NCBI GenBank assembly: GCA_037074535.1
Contig: CM073466.1
Span: 22,202,501-22,266,500 of the forward strand
Source: Gleditsia sinensis
Taxonomy: Eukaryota; Streptophyta; Magnoliopsida; Fabales; Fabaceae
Length of the DNA: 64,000 bases
Direction: 5' to 3'
The notes beneath the pieces are model-generated. The model was not told the origin of the DNA. It ran no database searches and saw only the letters and a program-made list of their open reading frames with translations. Made by a program: the position numbers and the translations under genes. Positions 11,790 to 21,868 of the stretch are shown here, one piece after another. Positions within the stretch are counted from its first letter, which is position 1, and each line of letters opens with the position of its first letter.

Positions 11790-11894
11790 TAAAAAATAGC
11801 TAGCATACTAACTAAAGGCCATTACAAAATGAAGTTTGAAGATTTAATTGGTAAGTTTAATTTGATTAATATCTATATACCAACTTGAGGAGGG
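11790..11894 (+). pseudogene. Copia pol C-terminal fragment and polypurine tract
   Basis: Translation near 11800-11885 gives LTKGHYKMKFEDLIGK and then LINIYIPT followed by a stop, which matches the usual C-terminus of copia RNase H. The purine-rich cttgaggaggg just before TGTTGAATAT at 11895 is the polypurine tract for plus-strand priming. Confidence 0.7.
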
Positions 11895-12207
11895 TGTTGA
11901 ATATTTGAATATTTTAAGATTTTTTTTATTTGATTTGACTTGAATTATTTTCTATCCTAACTAATTAAGATTAGTAGTTAAAAACTAATTAAGAGTAGGA
12001 GTTATTTTTTTTCCTAATATCAAGGGGATAAATATCTCAAAAATCATAAGATTAATCTTAATCTATTGTAAATAGGGGTGTATGTATGTGTGTGTGTGTG
12101 TGTGTGAGTGTCTAACCCTTGTATATATTGAAAATAAATCAAATAAATTGGCATTTCCCTTTTGACTTGCTACTATTCCCGTAGTACTGTTTATTCAATA
12201 TTGTTCA
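11895..12207 (+). repeat. 3' LTR of the first copia element
   Basis: Starts TGTTGAATAT after the purine tract. It contains the same blocks as the split 5' LTR, including a (TG)n run at about 12084-12106. The end is placed by comparison with the 5' LTR end at 10035. Confidence 0.75.
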
Positions 12208-12266
12208 CACTATTATTCACAGTATATTATAGATATAATTGATAAATATTGACTTTACTATCATAA

Positions 12267-12930
12267 AATGGGAGGAAAAAGTGAGAAAGGAGAAAATCAA
12301 ATGGAATGGTCAACTCAAAATACAAAATTATTCATTAAAATAATTTACAATCTAGTGAAGAAGAAACAATTACAAACATCAATATTTAAACAAGCAATTT
12401 AGGAAGAAATAAATAACAAACTTGCAAGGATTGTTGGAGAAAATTATAGTGTGGATAGACTAAAAGGAAAATTTAATCGTTCACGTACTTAATATTATGA
12501 GTTTTCAATATTTTAATTCGTATAGATATGTGGCAAGACTTGTATATGATAAGTGTATGCAACTAAAGTTGATTTTTTGGGTCTTTGTGTGTGTATAAAC
12601 ACACACACGTATTAAAGATATTTATTAATTAATTTGTTGGACAAGGGACGATATTATAAGCAAGTTAAGAAGTACGTATTTGAATATGACTACGATGTTT
12701 TAAGTGAAATATTCAATACTACTACAACTACTAATAAATTAAGTCATGCTTCTATATAAAAGCCACCAACTTCAAGTCAAGAGCGAATAATAGAAGAGGA
12801 TTTCCTTTCAAAAGATGTATATGTTGGTTCACAATTTATTACTCTTGAAGGTGAGAAATCAAAGAAAAGTGATAAAAGAAATAAAACAATCAAATCTATT
12901 GAGTATCATAGTAAAGACAAAAAATGTCAA
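12267..12930 (+). pseudogene. Myb/SANT-like domain protein remnant
   Basis: Translation of 12300-12490 gives a pattern like WSTQNTKLFIKIIYN...FKQAI...NYSVDRLKGKF, the start of the Myb/SANT-like DNA-binding family found in plant genes and PIF/Harbinger ORF1 proteins. After an AT-rich gap, 12650-12720 encodes YYKQVKKYVFEYDYDVLSEIF, and 12765-12900 encodes PPTSSQERIIEEDFLSKDVYVGSQF, as in the downstream part of that family. Stops interrupt it at about 12402, 12491 and 12757. No intact gene or flanking inverted repeats were found. The family assignment is by eye. Confidence 0.5.
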
Positions 12931-15343
12931 ATTTTAGTAATTAAATATTAATTTCAATGTTAAGTGAGATAAATATGATAGAAAATTATAATTTTAGTAA
13001 TAAATTAAATTTGATGTTAAATTTTAATAAGTGGTTAAACTAAGGAATGACATTGTAAACACTTAATTTACCTATATGTGAGATGAAAATAAAATTTTTC
13101 TCTAATAATGATTAATAAGTTTAAGTTTTTGAATTTAAAATTTTTAAAGAGCTTTACAAGATGAATTTTAAAAAAAGATATAGTTTGATAAAATTATATT
13201 TGATAAATAAATAAAATTTATTGATTCAAATGCAAGACTCACAAATTATGTTGTTTTCTCTCTCTAAATTTAACATGAAAGTTGTTTAGAAACTTTGAAA
13301 AAAAAAAATCCAAGTTTTAAGACTTCACTCTGAAATTTGCATAGCCGATGAGTGTTAGGCGCAGAATGAGAGAACCAGTTCGCCAGTTTTAAGGTTCAAC
13401 ATATTGGTAATTATGTCATAAAAACTTATCTATTTCTTGTCATTTATTATAGAAACGTTATTTATAAAATAATCCTTACAATTTTTTTTTTAAGGAGAAA
13501 CGCCTCAATCTTAAGAATTCGGAATCACAGTCATTTACTTGGAGATCATCTCTTAATAATCGATCAACACTTTTAACAATATCAATGTTATTAGAGTTTT
13601 AGATTTATACAAATATTTTTATATATTTTTTAAATATAAAATTAAAATTTTCAAATGACTGAAAATATGTTTTTCATAGATTCAAACTCTTAATATTACA
13701 ACAACTCTTTAATTGCTGAATTTAAATTTATTTATTACTTTAACAATTAATTTTTATATAATATTATTAGAGTTTGAGTTAATGATCATTTTTTTATATT
13801 TCTTTTGAGGATATTTTTGTGAGAGTAACATCAATTTGTGATGCAAAACCTCCTCACTTTAAAAGTTCTAATTTTTCACTCTTATCATTAAAAATTAAAA
13901 AGAAAAAACTATTGCTATTTTAAACTAAAATTACGTATTATGCTAGTTGAACACATCAGAACTTTTTATATTAAAAAGACTCTGAACTATAAGGTTATAA
14001 TACAGGTACCTGAATGAACCTGGTCAAAGTTAGCTTGAATTAAAAATAGTTTCATGGATTATGACTTATTTAAACAATTATTATCTATTTAAATTATTTA
14101 TAAATTATTACATAACTCAAAAGTCAGGGCTTGTCTGTAAAGGTTGATTTCAACTTACCTATTAATCTATTTATATAAAAATATTGTATTTTTTTTAATA
14201 ATTTAAAAGCAAGGGCTTGAGCCATTATTTTGATTAGTCAGTACCCAAAATTGTAAAAGATGAGCACTAATAAGGCAAAATCAGATGTAGGTAATCAAAA
14301 AATGTCTACAAATATTAAGATTTTCTCAGAATTCATGATATAGCTGCAATCATTCACAAAATTGGAATTTGTATCTTTTGAAATTTTTTAAAAAAATTAT
14401 AAAATATATTTTGAAAAAAAAATACAGTAATAAAATTAATATTTAATGAATAAATAGAACTTGTTATAGACATATTATATCATTCTCTCTATAAATTTAT
14501 CTTGTAAAATTTTAAAAAAATTTCAATCCATAAAAATGTCATGCCACAATTTCAGATCAGTTCCACAAACATAATAGATAGTTACATAACATACTACGTT
14601 GTTCAAATCCCAGTGAAGACACAAGTGCCCAATTCCCCAGTTTATACAGGCTTACACAAGTTAACAAACAAGGTGAGCCTGACGTGTTTCTAGTTTCTTT
14701 TTTGTAAATAGTATTTGAAAAAACGCTATAATTAATAAATAAATAGTGTTTGATCAAATAACTTCATAAACACTTTTATCAATATCATTAATATTTGGCC
14801 ACTCCTTTTTAAAAAATCACTTTTTACTTTCAAATTACTGAAATGACGTACTTGGAAATGAATTTTTTTTTTTTGGGTACAAATTGTATTTCTATTTCTA
14901 TTATCAAATTAAAAAAATGAGGACAAAATTATATTATATCATGACACAAATATAATGATGGTCATGAGGAGAGAGAGGGGAAAAATGAAAATAAATTTTA
15001 AAAAATAATATTAAATATATTTATAATATTTTATTTTAAGAGAGTAATTTTGTCTGTAATAGAAGTTAATTTTTTGTTCCTCTTCATATTACTATTTTTT
15101 TATTTTGATAAAAAAATTAATTTTGATAACTTTTAAAAATACTTTTTTGAAATAAAAAGTACTTTTTCAAAAAAAAAAAAAGTTTTTTCTTCAAAAGAAA
15201 GGCGGCCAAAAACCCCTCCCCCAGAAAACAGTGCAGCGCAAAGAATCATGGTTTTGCGCAGAAGCATGTACTTATTGTTTCTGTTTTGGACAGATTTAAG
15301 ACTTCACTCTGAAAATGAAGGGAGTGGGGGAGGGTGAAAAGAA
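12931..15343. other. AT-rich intergenic region
   Basis: Long A/T homopolymers and no convincing ORF. A short shared motif (aagacttcactctgaaa) occurs at about 13319 and again at about 15297. The third exon expected for the neighbouring B3 gene was looked for here on the minus strand and not recognised. Confidence 0.45.
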
Positions 15344-18208
15344 TCATAAGTTCTGAATATTCCTCACCAGACAGCGGTTAGTACTAGATGGCTTTAATAT
15401 TGCAGTGAAAGAAGGATTTTTTGGCTTGAACTTTTGGGCAGCTTCGATAGCTCTTTGCTTTTTTTTAAATGTCAAGCTCTCCAATTTGCTAGAAGAGTGC
15501 GACATTCTTTTAGAATGGCCTTGCCCATATATATCCTTCCCATCTTTTCTTGAATGCTCATGAAGATTATAACTTGCATTCTTTCTTGATTTATCATGAT
15601 TTGGCGAATTGACATTATCTATATCAATTATTTCTCCCAGAGTTTCCATCTTAGAAGAGTGAGACATTCTTTCAGTATCGCCTTGCCTATATCTATCTTT
15701 TCCATTTTTTCTTGAATGCTCATAAAGATCGTAACTTACATTCTTTCGTGATTTGCCATGGCTTGGTGCATTGACATTATCTAAATCAATTATTTCTTCT
15801 GGATTTTCCAGCTGACGCCTTTTGTTTCTCGTGTCATAGCCACAATGATCAAGGCAGGACCTTTTCCTAGGACACTCTAAGGGCTGGTTCTCAAAGTTGG
15901 GTTCCACATTGTTACTCAGATTGTTGCATGGATAATAAATCTCAGCAGCAGTCATATCAAATATAACAACACAGAAATTTGAATTCCCTTCATGTTTGAA
16001 GACTAGAAAGGAACCATAACTGATAGAGTAGTATTTTACAAATTCTGGCCAACCATCGCATAACCAAACCTCATTAGCAGATTTCCGCAATTCCATTTTC
16101 CAAACAAGACCATCTGGAACAGTTACTGTTGCCACACTAGATAGTTCGTTCCCAAATCTTTTTATAAATTCCTTTGGGATTTTCTGCAAGGATCATTTCC
16201 ATAAATTAGCTAGAATCTTTCAATTATAAGATAAAATCAAAGGAAAGACATGCTTTTGAGATGTCTCAATGCTTCTACCATAAAAACAGAACAAAAGATT
16301 ATTTTTCTTTTTCAATCAGAGAATAAGTGTAAGTTATCTAGATTGAGAGCTGCATCAAACAACTTAACTTGGTCTCGGTGCCACATTAGGTATTAAAGAT
16401 TTACCTAAGTTCTTACACTATTTTTTAAATATATTATCATATGCATCACTATAATTTTATTTAGAATTTTTGCCAAGAATGCCAAGGAGGGTAATGGTTT
16501 GGTGGATCACAAAGATGGGAGGAAGATCCAACATAAGGAATTAACAGTAAAATGCCAATACTGGTAACAGACAGCTATTATGAACGATTATATCATTTCT
16601 ATATTCCAAAAATGGGATGTTATTGTACCCATAGAAACACATAATTATCTAGGCAGCACACATCATTTTAACACATTTTATATTTTTTGCATAAATCACC
16701 AATAAAGAGGCGATTGCACACAAATCCCTCCTTGATACATCCTATGTCACTAGGCCTTACATGATTTTACATCTATTGCTTACAAGTAACTCTCCACGAA
16801 GGGCTCAAGGCACCCACTCTCTCTTTATATCTTCTCTTACCATCTCACTTTTCTTTACAGGACAGTCAGACAATTTACCCATTAACACATCTTTGAAGCA
16901 TCTCATTATCCCTCACACACATTATCGACATATAACTCCATAGAAACTCCAACACTCCCTCTTTTTTCTTCCTTGTCTGTTCCCACATAGATCTCCCATC
17001 CTTTCACTGTCAAGGAACAACTTGGCCTACAGAACCCCTGTTTCTTGGAAACAAACTCACCTCCTCCTACTAGATTTCCTCTCCTATCTCTTAAAGCACA
17101 ACATGTCTCAAAGAAGTTCTATTTCTCGGAAACAAATGGATCTCAGGATTTCCAGTTTTTCCTAAAGTACTAAAAACCACCATTTAAGGGTCAGCAACAT
17201 ACCTTTTCTTGTCAAAAAGCTATTCTGCAAGCGATGTCAATCTTAAGGGTATTAAAATAATATGCTCCTACCAATGGTTAGCCAGAATTTTTTTCTTTTT
17301 TTCTTTTCTCAATTGGGAGACAAAATTAAAGAAGTAAAGATATGTTTCAGAGATCAAATGTCCATTATTCTTTTTTTACGTATGAAAATCGCATGGCTCA
17401 GTGCTCAAACAAAAAAAGATACTTTTTTTTGGAAGCTAAAAGAAAGCATTAACAGCAGATATGTCCGTAAAGTTGTAATTTGTTTCTCATATATTACAAA
17501 ATTCCAGCTTAATCCTTCGTGTAATGAAAATCACCTAAGGCCAGTCACATCCATTTATCTTCAACAAATTAGTTGCATGTTATGTAAATCATGTAAATGC
17601 TACAAGAAAAAGCAGTCTCTTGGGTGCCTATTGTGTTTGCTGTATCCCACTAGCCCATCACAAAAGCAATTGGCACCCCATTCTCAAAACATACACAATA
17701 ACCAGAAAAATTTTAAAAGATAATAATATTTAGTTAAATTCTTCAAAGACAATTGGATTTTTAGACACCTTTTCAAAAAAATTGGGGCTTTTTTGTTTTT
17801 CTTGCAATTCTTATTATTTAAGAACCTTCCTATCGATATTTTTTTTCCCTTTATTACTTTGATTTGCACATATTGCTAAGGTTAATACTCTGCATTTATA
17901 GCAAATGCGAGCTGAAGAGCTAGGTAGTATTCATAAAGATTGACCAAAAAAAACCATAAACAATAGAATTCATAAAGAACTGTGCATGCAACAGCATAGA
18001 AGGCTGGAAAACCGAAAGAAGCCACCAACCGGTGCACTTTCCTGCATTTTCTCGGTAACCAAACAGAAAATGGTTTAGAAAAACTGGGTCGTACCAGTTT
18101 CTTGCCATGAATGGCTTCGGGAAGTATGACCTTGAAGAAGTGGCTAGGTTCAGCACTAGCTGGAGAAACCGATGGCCGGAGACTCCTCGACTCGGACTCG
18201 GACCCCAT
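15344..18208 (-). CDS. B3 domain protein (REM/VRN1-like), probably truncated
   Basis: Plant-specific DNA-binding protein, expected to act in the nucleus as a transcription factor. Exon 1 is 18208-18095 (38 codons, MGSESESRSL...HFFKVILPEAIHGKKL). It ends in a GT donor (CTG|GTACGA). Exon 2 starts at 16183 after TTGCAG and continues in phase 0 with KIPKEFIKRFGNEL. Together they form one complete B3 fold, residues about 22-124, with motifs WKMELRKSANEVWLCDGWPEF and SYGSFLVFKHEG. Residues about 168-275 are a basic/Ser-rich linker made of two 54-residue repeats. The read-through ends at a stop at 15344 after KPKNPSFTAILKPSSTNRCL. That tail looks like the start of a second B3 domain, and GTGAGG at 15362-15367 looks like a donor at the matching intron position. 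No following exon was found, so the gene is either truncated or ends by reading through. Intron 1 is about 1.9 kb. Confidence 0.82.
15473..15796 (-). repeat. In-frame 162-bp tandem duplication in the B3 gene
   Basis: Two consecutive 54-codon units (15635-15796 and 15473-15634). Each begins EIID(L/I)DNVN, contains KSRKN.SY.L.EHSRK.GKD and ends RMSHSS. They are diverged but clearly aligned. The reading frame is preserved. Confidence 0.88.
16184..18094 (-). other. Intron 1 of the B3 gene
   Basis: 1.9-kb intron between KKL and KIP, GT donor at 18094-18093 and AG acceptor at 16185-16184. A 153-codon plus-strand ORF at 17262-17723 lies inside it. It matches no family I recognise and is treated as chance. 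Confidence 0.75.
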
Positions 18209-19204
18209 TGCAATAGTGACTGCAGAGTGAAATCACCTCCCTTCTGTGCATGCTAAACAGACTGATAAGGGACCTGAGTTTTTATCAGATGGAAATATTC
18301 AGGCCGATAAATACAATCTTTATTCATTTGATCTATTTTTTTATTATATTAAGTTTGAATGTTAATGTAATATAACTTAAATAGAATTATAAAACATTTA
18401 CAATTGCAATTTAAATAATAAATTAAATTTGATATCAACTTTTGAATTATGGCTAAAGTGAAGAATAAAATTGTAAATACTTTTTGCAAGTTCACTTTCC
18501 GCCCACTAACAAACTCATAAATTTGTAAAAATCTTGCAATCTCAGCACAAGCTTCTGGGGAGGCTTTGGAGAATAAAATTGATTCGTTAGTAAAGAAAAG
18601 GTGCGACAGAGAGGGGCTTCCATGAGAGATTTTGTGTATGTTGGTGAGTAAATATTAAAATAAATAAAATAGAATATCAAGATCATATTTAACTCAAAAA
18701 AATAAGAAATAAGAAATATGTTTTAAGAATTAAAAAAATGAAAGGTCTGAAAATATCTCAAATTAAGGCCTAAAAGTTTGATGTATGCTTGAATTAAAGT
18801 TGAATTAAGATAAATCTTGAAGTTTATTTATCTCTTTCCTTTAACTCTTTATATTTAAAAATTTTATTTTTTTAATACTTTATTTTATATTTTTTTTTGG
18901 TATAAATTAACATATAATTTGATCATTTGCTATTCAATACATTTTCTTATAACAATATCATTATAGTTAATTGTTAAACATATTTTAAAATTATTTTAAT
19001 TTATTTAAAATTAATTTTTTATATGAACTTTAATATACTATAGAAAGTATTTTGTTTTTTTATAAATTCATTAAGACAATGCACTTAACAATCTAAGTAT
19101 TCTTTAATATTTGTAGTTATTATTTTTCCTTTCTTCCATCCAAAAAATTTTTATCATAAATGTTTTGAAATTAAATTTTAAAAATTACCTATATTTTTTT
19201 TTAA
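18209..19204. other. B3 gene upstream region
   Basis: 5' flank of the B3 gene and AT-rich spacer. No second gene or clear promoter box could be assigned. A 64-codon minus ORF at 18492 shows no family features. Confidence 0.4.
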
Positions 19205-19420
19205 ACAGCCAATTCACTCTCTTTCTGGATATTGGTTGCCTTATCTAACACAAAATATTCTCCTTCAATCATCAAAGAGTAAGAAACCATAGAAATGCAC
19301 TAATAAATAAGTTTAGTCCAAGTGAATTTGAACCCTATTTTTTTCATAATACCCAGAAGAAAAGGCAATTCCACATGATCATATGCTTTATTTATATCAA
19401 TTTTCAAATTCATCTCATAA
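19205..19420 (-). pseudogene. LINE reverse transcriptase fragment
   Basis: The minus-strand translation contains MNLKIDINKAYDHVE, then FLLGIMKKIGFKFTW and VSYSLMIEGE. This matches the RT finger/palm segment of plant L1-type LINEs (KxDxxKAYDxVxW...FL...M...GF...W...S.SVLxNG). One in-frame stop lies in the middle. Only about 70 codons remain, with no endonuclease and no tail. Confidence 0.72.
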
Positions 19421-20551
19421 ATCCTACCTTGTTTTTTCGTTTTTTATTTTTACACGCATGTGCACACACACAAAGAGGACATGTGTCACTATATGGTAGA
19501 ATTGGACAATAAATGAATTTTTGAATTAGTTGAATAAAAAATTTTATACTTTAACATTGGAATACAACATACAACTGTTAAAACATATTAGCAATGATTA
19601 AGGTTAAGCATGGGTCAGTTTTCAGCATAAACTCCACCCGATTAAACAGTGGTCAAATTGCAAAAATTTCATCCAAATTCGACCATTATCTTGGGTGACC
19701 CAAACAATTTGGGTTTCTTCATGTCCTTTATGCTTCGGTCAAGTCGCGGGTCACTCGAAATACTGATAGCTTGATGTATTTGAAAAAGAGTTAAAGAGAA
19801 ATATACCAACAAACTTGAAAAAGCAAAAGCAAACATTTCTATACTCTATTGCTAGAGAGAAAGAATCATCTAAGAACACCATGGACAGTGGCATCGTGCT
19901 ATACTAGGGCTCAATAAAGAAATTAAACAAAAATGTCGAGAAAGGAAACGGAACAAGAACGATAGGGGTTTTAATTTAGTATTCTAAAAGTCTCTAGAAA
20001 ATTGAGGAGGCGAGACCATAAGAGAGTCAAAGACTAAAAGAGTGAGGGACAATAATTTGAGTGAAGGTTGTCAACTTGTTGTGAGAGAGACATGGACCGA
20101 GGGAGTAAGGGACGAAGAACGAGAACTGCGAGAGATCAGAGGCCGAGAGAATGAAGGGGTTCAAACTCAAGTCCCTATGACCACAACATACATCGGGAAA
20201 AATGACATGGTTTAACATTTTTTGTTAGAAAAAAAAAACCTTTATGGTTCAAACTCAAGTCCCTATGACCACAACATACATGTTTTACTGTTTAGTTACG
20301 ACCACTAAACTGATTAAATTTAACTTTAGTTTTATATATTATCAATCAGATTGAGTTATATTAAATTTAGATATTTTAAACCTAAATTATTTTAAAAAAT
20401 TATCCAATTAAATTTGTCAATCTAATTCAATTCACGTAAAATAATTATTTTTGCTCGGATTTAAACGAGTTCCAATAAGTGAGTGAATTATAATCCCCTT
20501 TAGCAATGACCAATAAAAAAATGTCACTTAAACCAAAAATGTGTGAAAATT
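19421..20551. other. Intergenic region with a 36-bp direct repeat
   Basis: No gene recognised. A 36-bp sequence beginning ggttcaaactcaagtc occurs identically at 20158-20193 and 20246-20281, 88 bp apart. The stretch at about 20040-20160 is unusually G-rich for this neighbourhood. Confidence 0.55.
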
Positions 20552-20868
20552 GGGTCTGTTTGTTTTTCAGTTTTAAAAACTATTTTCTGTTTTCAGTTGT
20601 TTTCAAAATAGATTCAAACTCGTTTGGTAATTGTTTTCTGTTATTGTTTCGGAAACAAGTTGTTTTTAAAACAAAAAAACAGAAACAATAAAAAGTTGTT
20701 TTTGTTTCTAATTTTTGTTTTCAGAAGAAAAAAAAAACAAAAAACATGTTTTCAAAACAGTTTATCAAACGAATTTTTTTTACTTTTGTTCTACAGAACA
20801 ACTTTTAAACATAGTTTTCAAAAATAATTTTTAAAAACAAAAAAACAAAAATAGAATCAAACAAGCCC
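20552..20868. mobile_element. MITE with GGGTCTGTTTG-type inverted ends
   Basis: About 317 bp. The left end gggtctgtttg and the right end caaacaagccc are imperfect inverted repeats. The interior is foldback-like (ttttaaaaac near the left end, gtttttaaaaaca-type sequence near the right end). It resembles hAT-type MITEs, but I could not define a clean TSD. Confidence 0.6.
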
Positions 20869-21868
20869 TAAATTTGTTTAAATTTGTTGAATAAGCAATT
20901 TTGAACTTTTATATTGAAATATGTGATGACATTCTCAATGAGCAATGGACATATAACTTTCAAAGTATCCTATCATTGATCAGTAAAACAACTATTACTT
21001 CAACCAAAAAAAAATTTAAAAATTAATTTGTCAAATTATGAATATTTGCGGAATTAAAACAAAAATGAAGATAGAGGGAGAGAGACTTAAAGGTTTATTA
21101 GAAATGTCAAACAAGGAAGTATACGTTAATTGAAGAGATTTGTGGATAGAACCCATATATATGTACCAAGCTAATGGAAGATGGACATTCCATAGTATCC
21201 ACTTATAAGTGTGCATTTCTCATTGACTTGGTATACTTACACTGAGTTCGCCTTAGAAATTTTCATGCTAGTTAGTTATTCTGCTTAACCTCAGAACCGA
21301 CAAGTGCAGCCTGAGTTCAATTTAGAAATTTTCACGCTAGCTAGTTCTTCTTAATAACCTGAGGACAGACAAGTGTAGCCTACTTGTAGTTATCATCTTT
21401 TCATCATTGTGGCATATTCTTCAACTTGATTGTGTGATAATTATTATTTTTCATTGTCACAATCATTCATTTAAAGTATATTATCATCAGACAGACTTCA
21501 AACTTCATTTTATTCAGAAATCTGTTGGGTCTTGGAGCTCAGGCCCTCTGTGCAAAGTTCAGGCCGCTGGCTTGCCTGACTCATAATCAGGTCCAATTTG
21601 ATATTGAGATGATAATTTCTTTTTATATTTCAGCATAACTGCGGGACATTGTTATCATTGTCATCATATGCGGCTCTATAAAACTGCCAGTGCTTTCCAG
21701 ATACAGACAATAGTCTAAACATAATTTTGCAGTACATATTTACTATCAAGCAGAACGCTTCACCTGTAAAATCCAAAATAGAACAAGTATTTAAGGCACA
21801 AGCTCAAAGATTGAGACAATCAATTTGGGAGGAGTGTCTAGAAAAGTAGCAAGTGATAGAAGAAAATG
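20869..21868. other. Intergenic, downstream of the ENH1-like gene
   Basis: No gene seen. Two diverged copies of a ~70-bp segment (at about 21240 and 21310, sharing agaaattttca.gctag.tagtt) lie in tandem. The 3' UTR of the minus-strand gene probably lies near 21650-21868. Confidence 0.4.

Larger units (their letters stand above)
150..12207 (+). mobile_element. Decayed Ty1/copia retrotransposon, split by a gypsy insertion
   Basis: The 5' LTR runs from about 150 to 221 and resumes at about 9860-10035. The 3' LTR is about 11895-12207. The two LTRs share a tgatttga-rich start, a cctaactaatta block, a TG microsatellite and the ending ttttgacttgctactatt. A primer site reading TGGTATCAAAGC (10038-10049) follows the 5' LTR, and a purine tract cttgaggaggg precedes the 3' LTR. 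Between them are a broken copia gag, a pre-integrase fragment near 11262 and the last residues of pol near 11810. The rest of integrase, RT and RNase H is gone, so the element is internally deleted and non-autonomous. The outer edges are approximate, and I could not find a target-site duplication. Confidence 0.8.

Noticed and set aside
12084..12106. (TG)n run considered as a separate feature
   Set aside because: It is part of the copia LTR; the shorter gtgtgtgt run at about 9955 is its counterpart.
17262..17723. 153-codon plus ORF in the B3 intron
   Set aside because: No recognisable family, lies in a spliced intron, composition like the flanking DNA.
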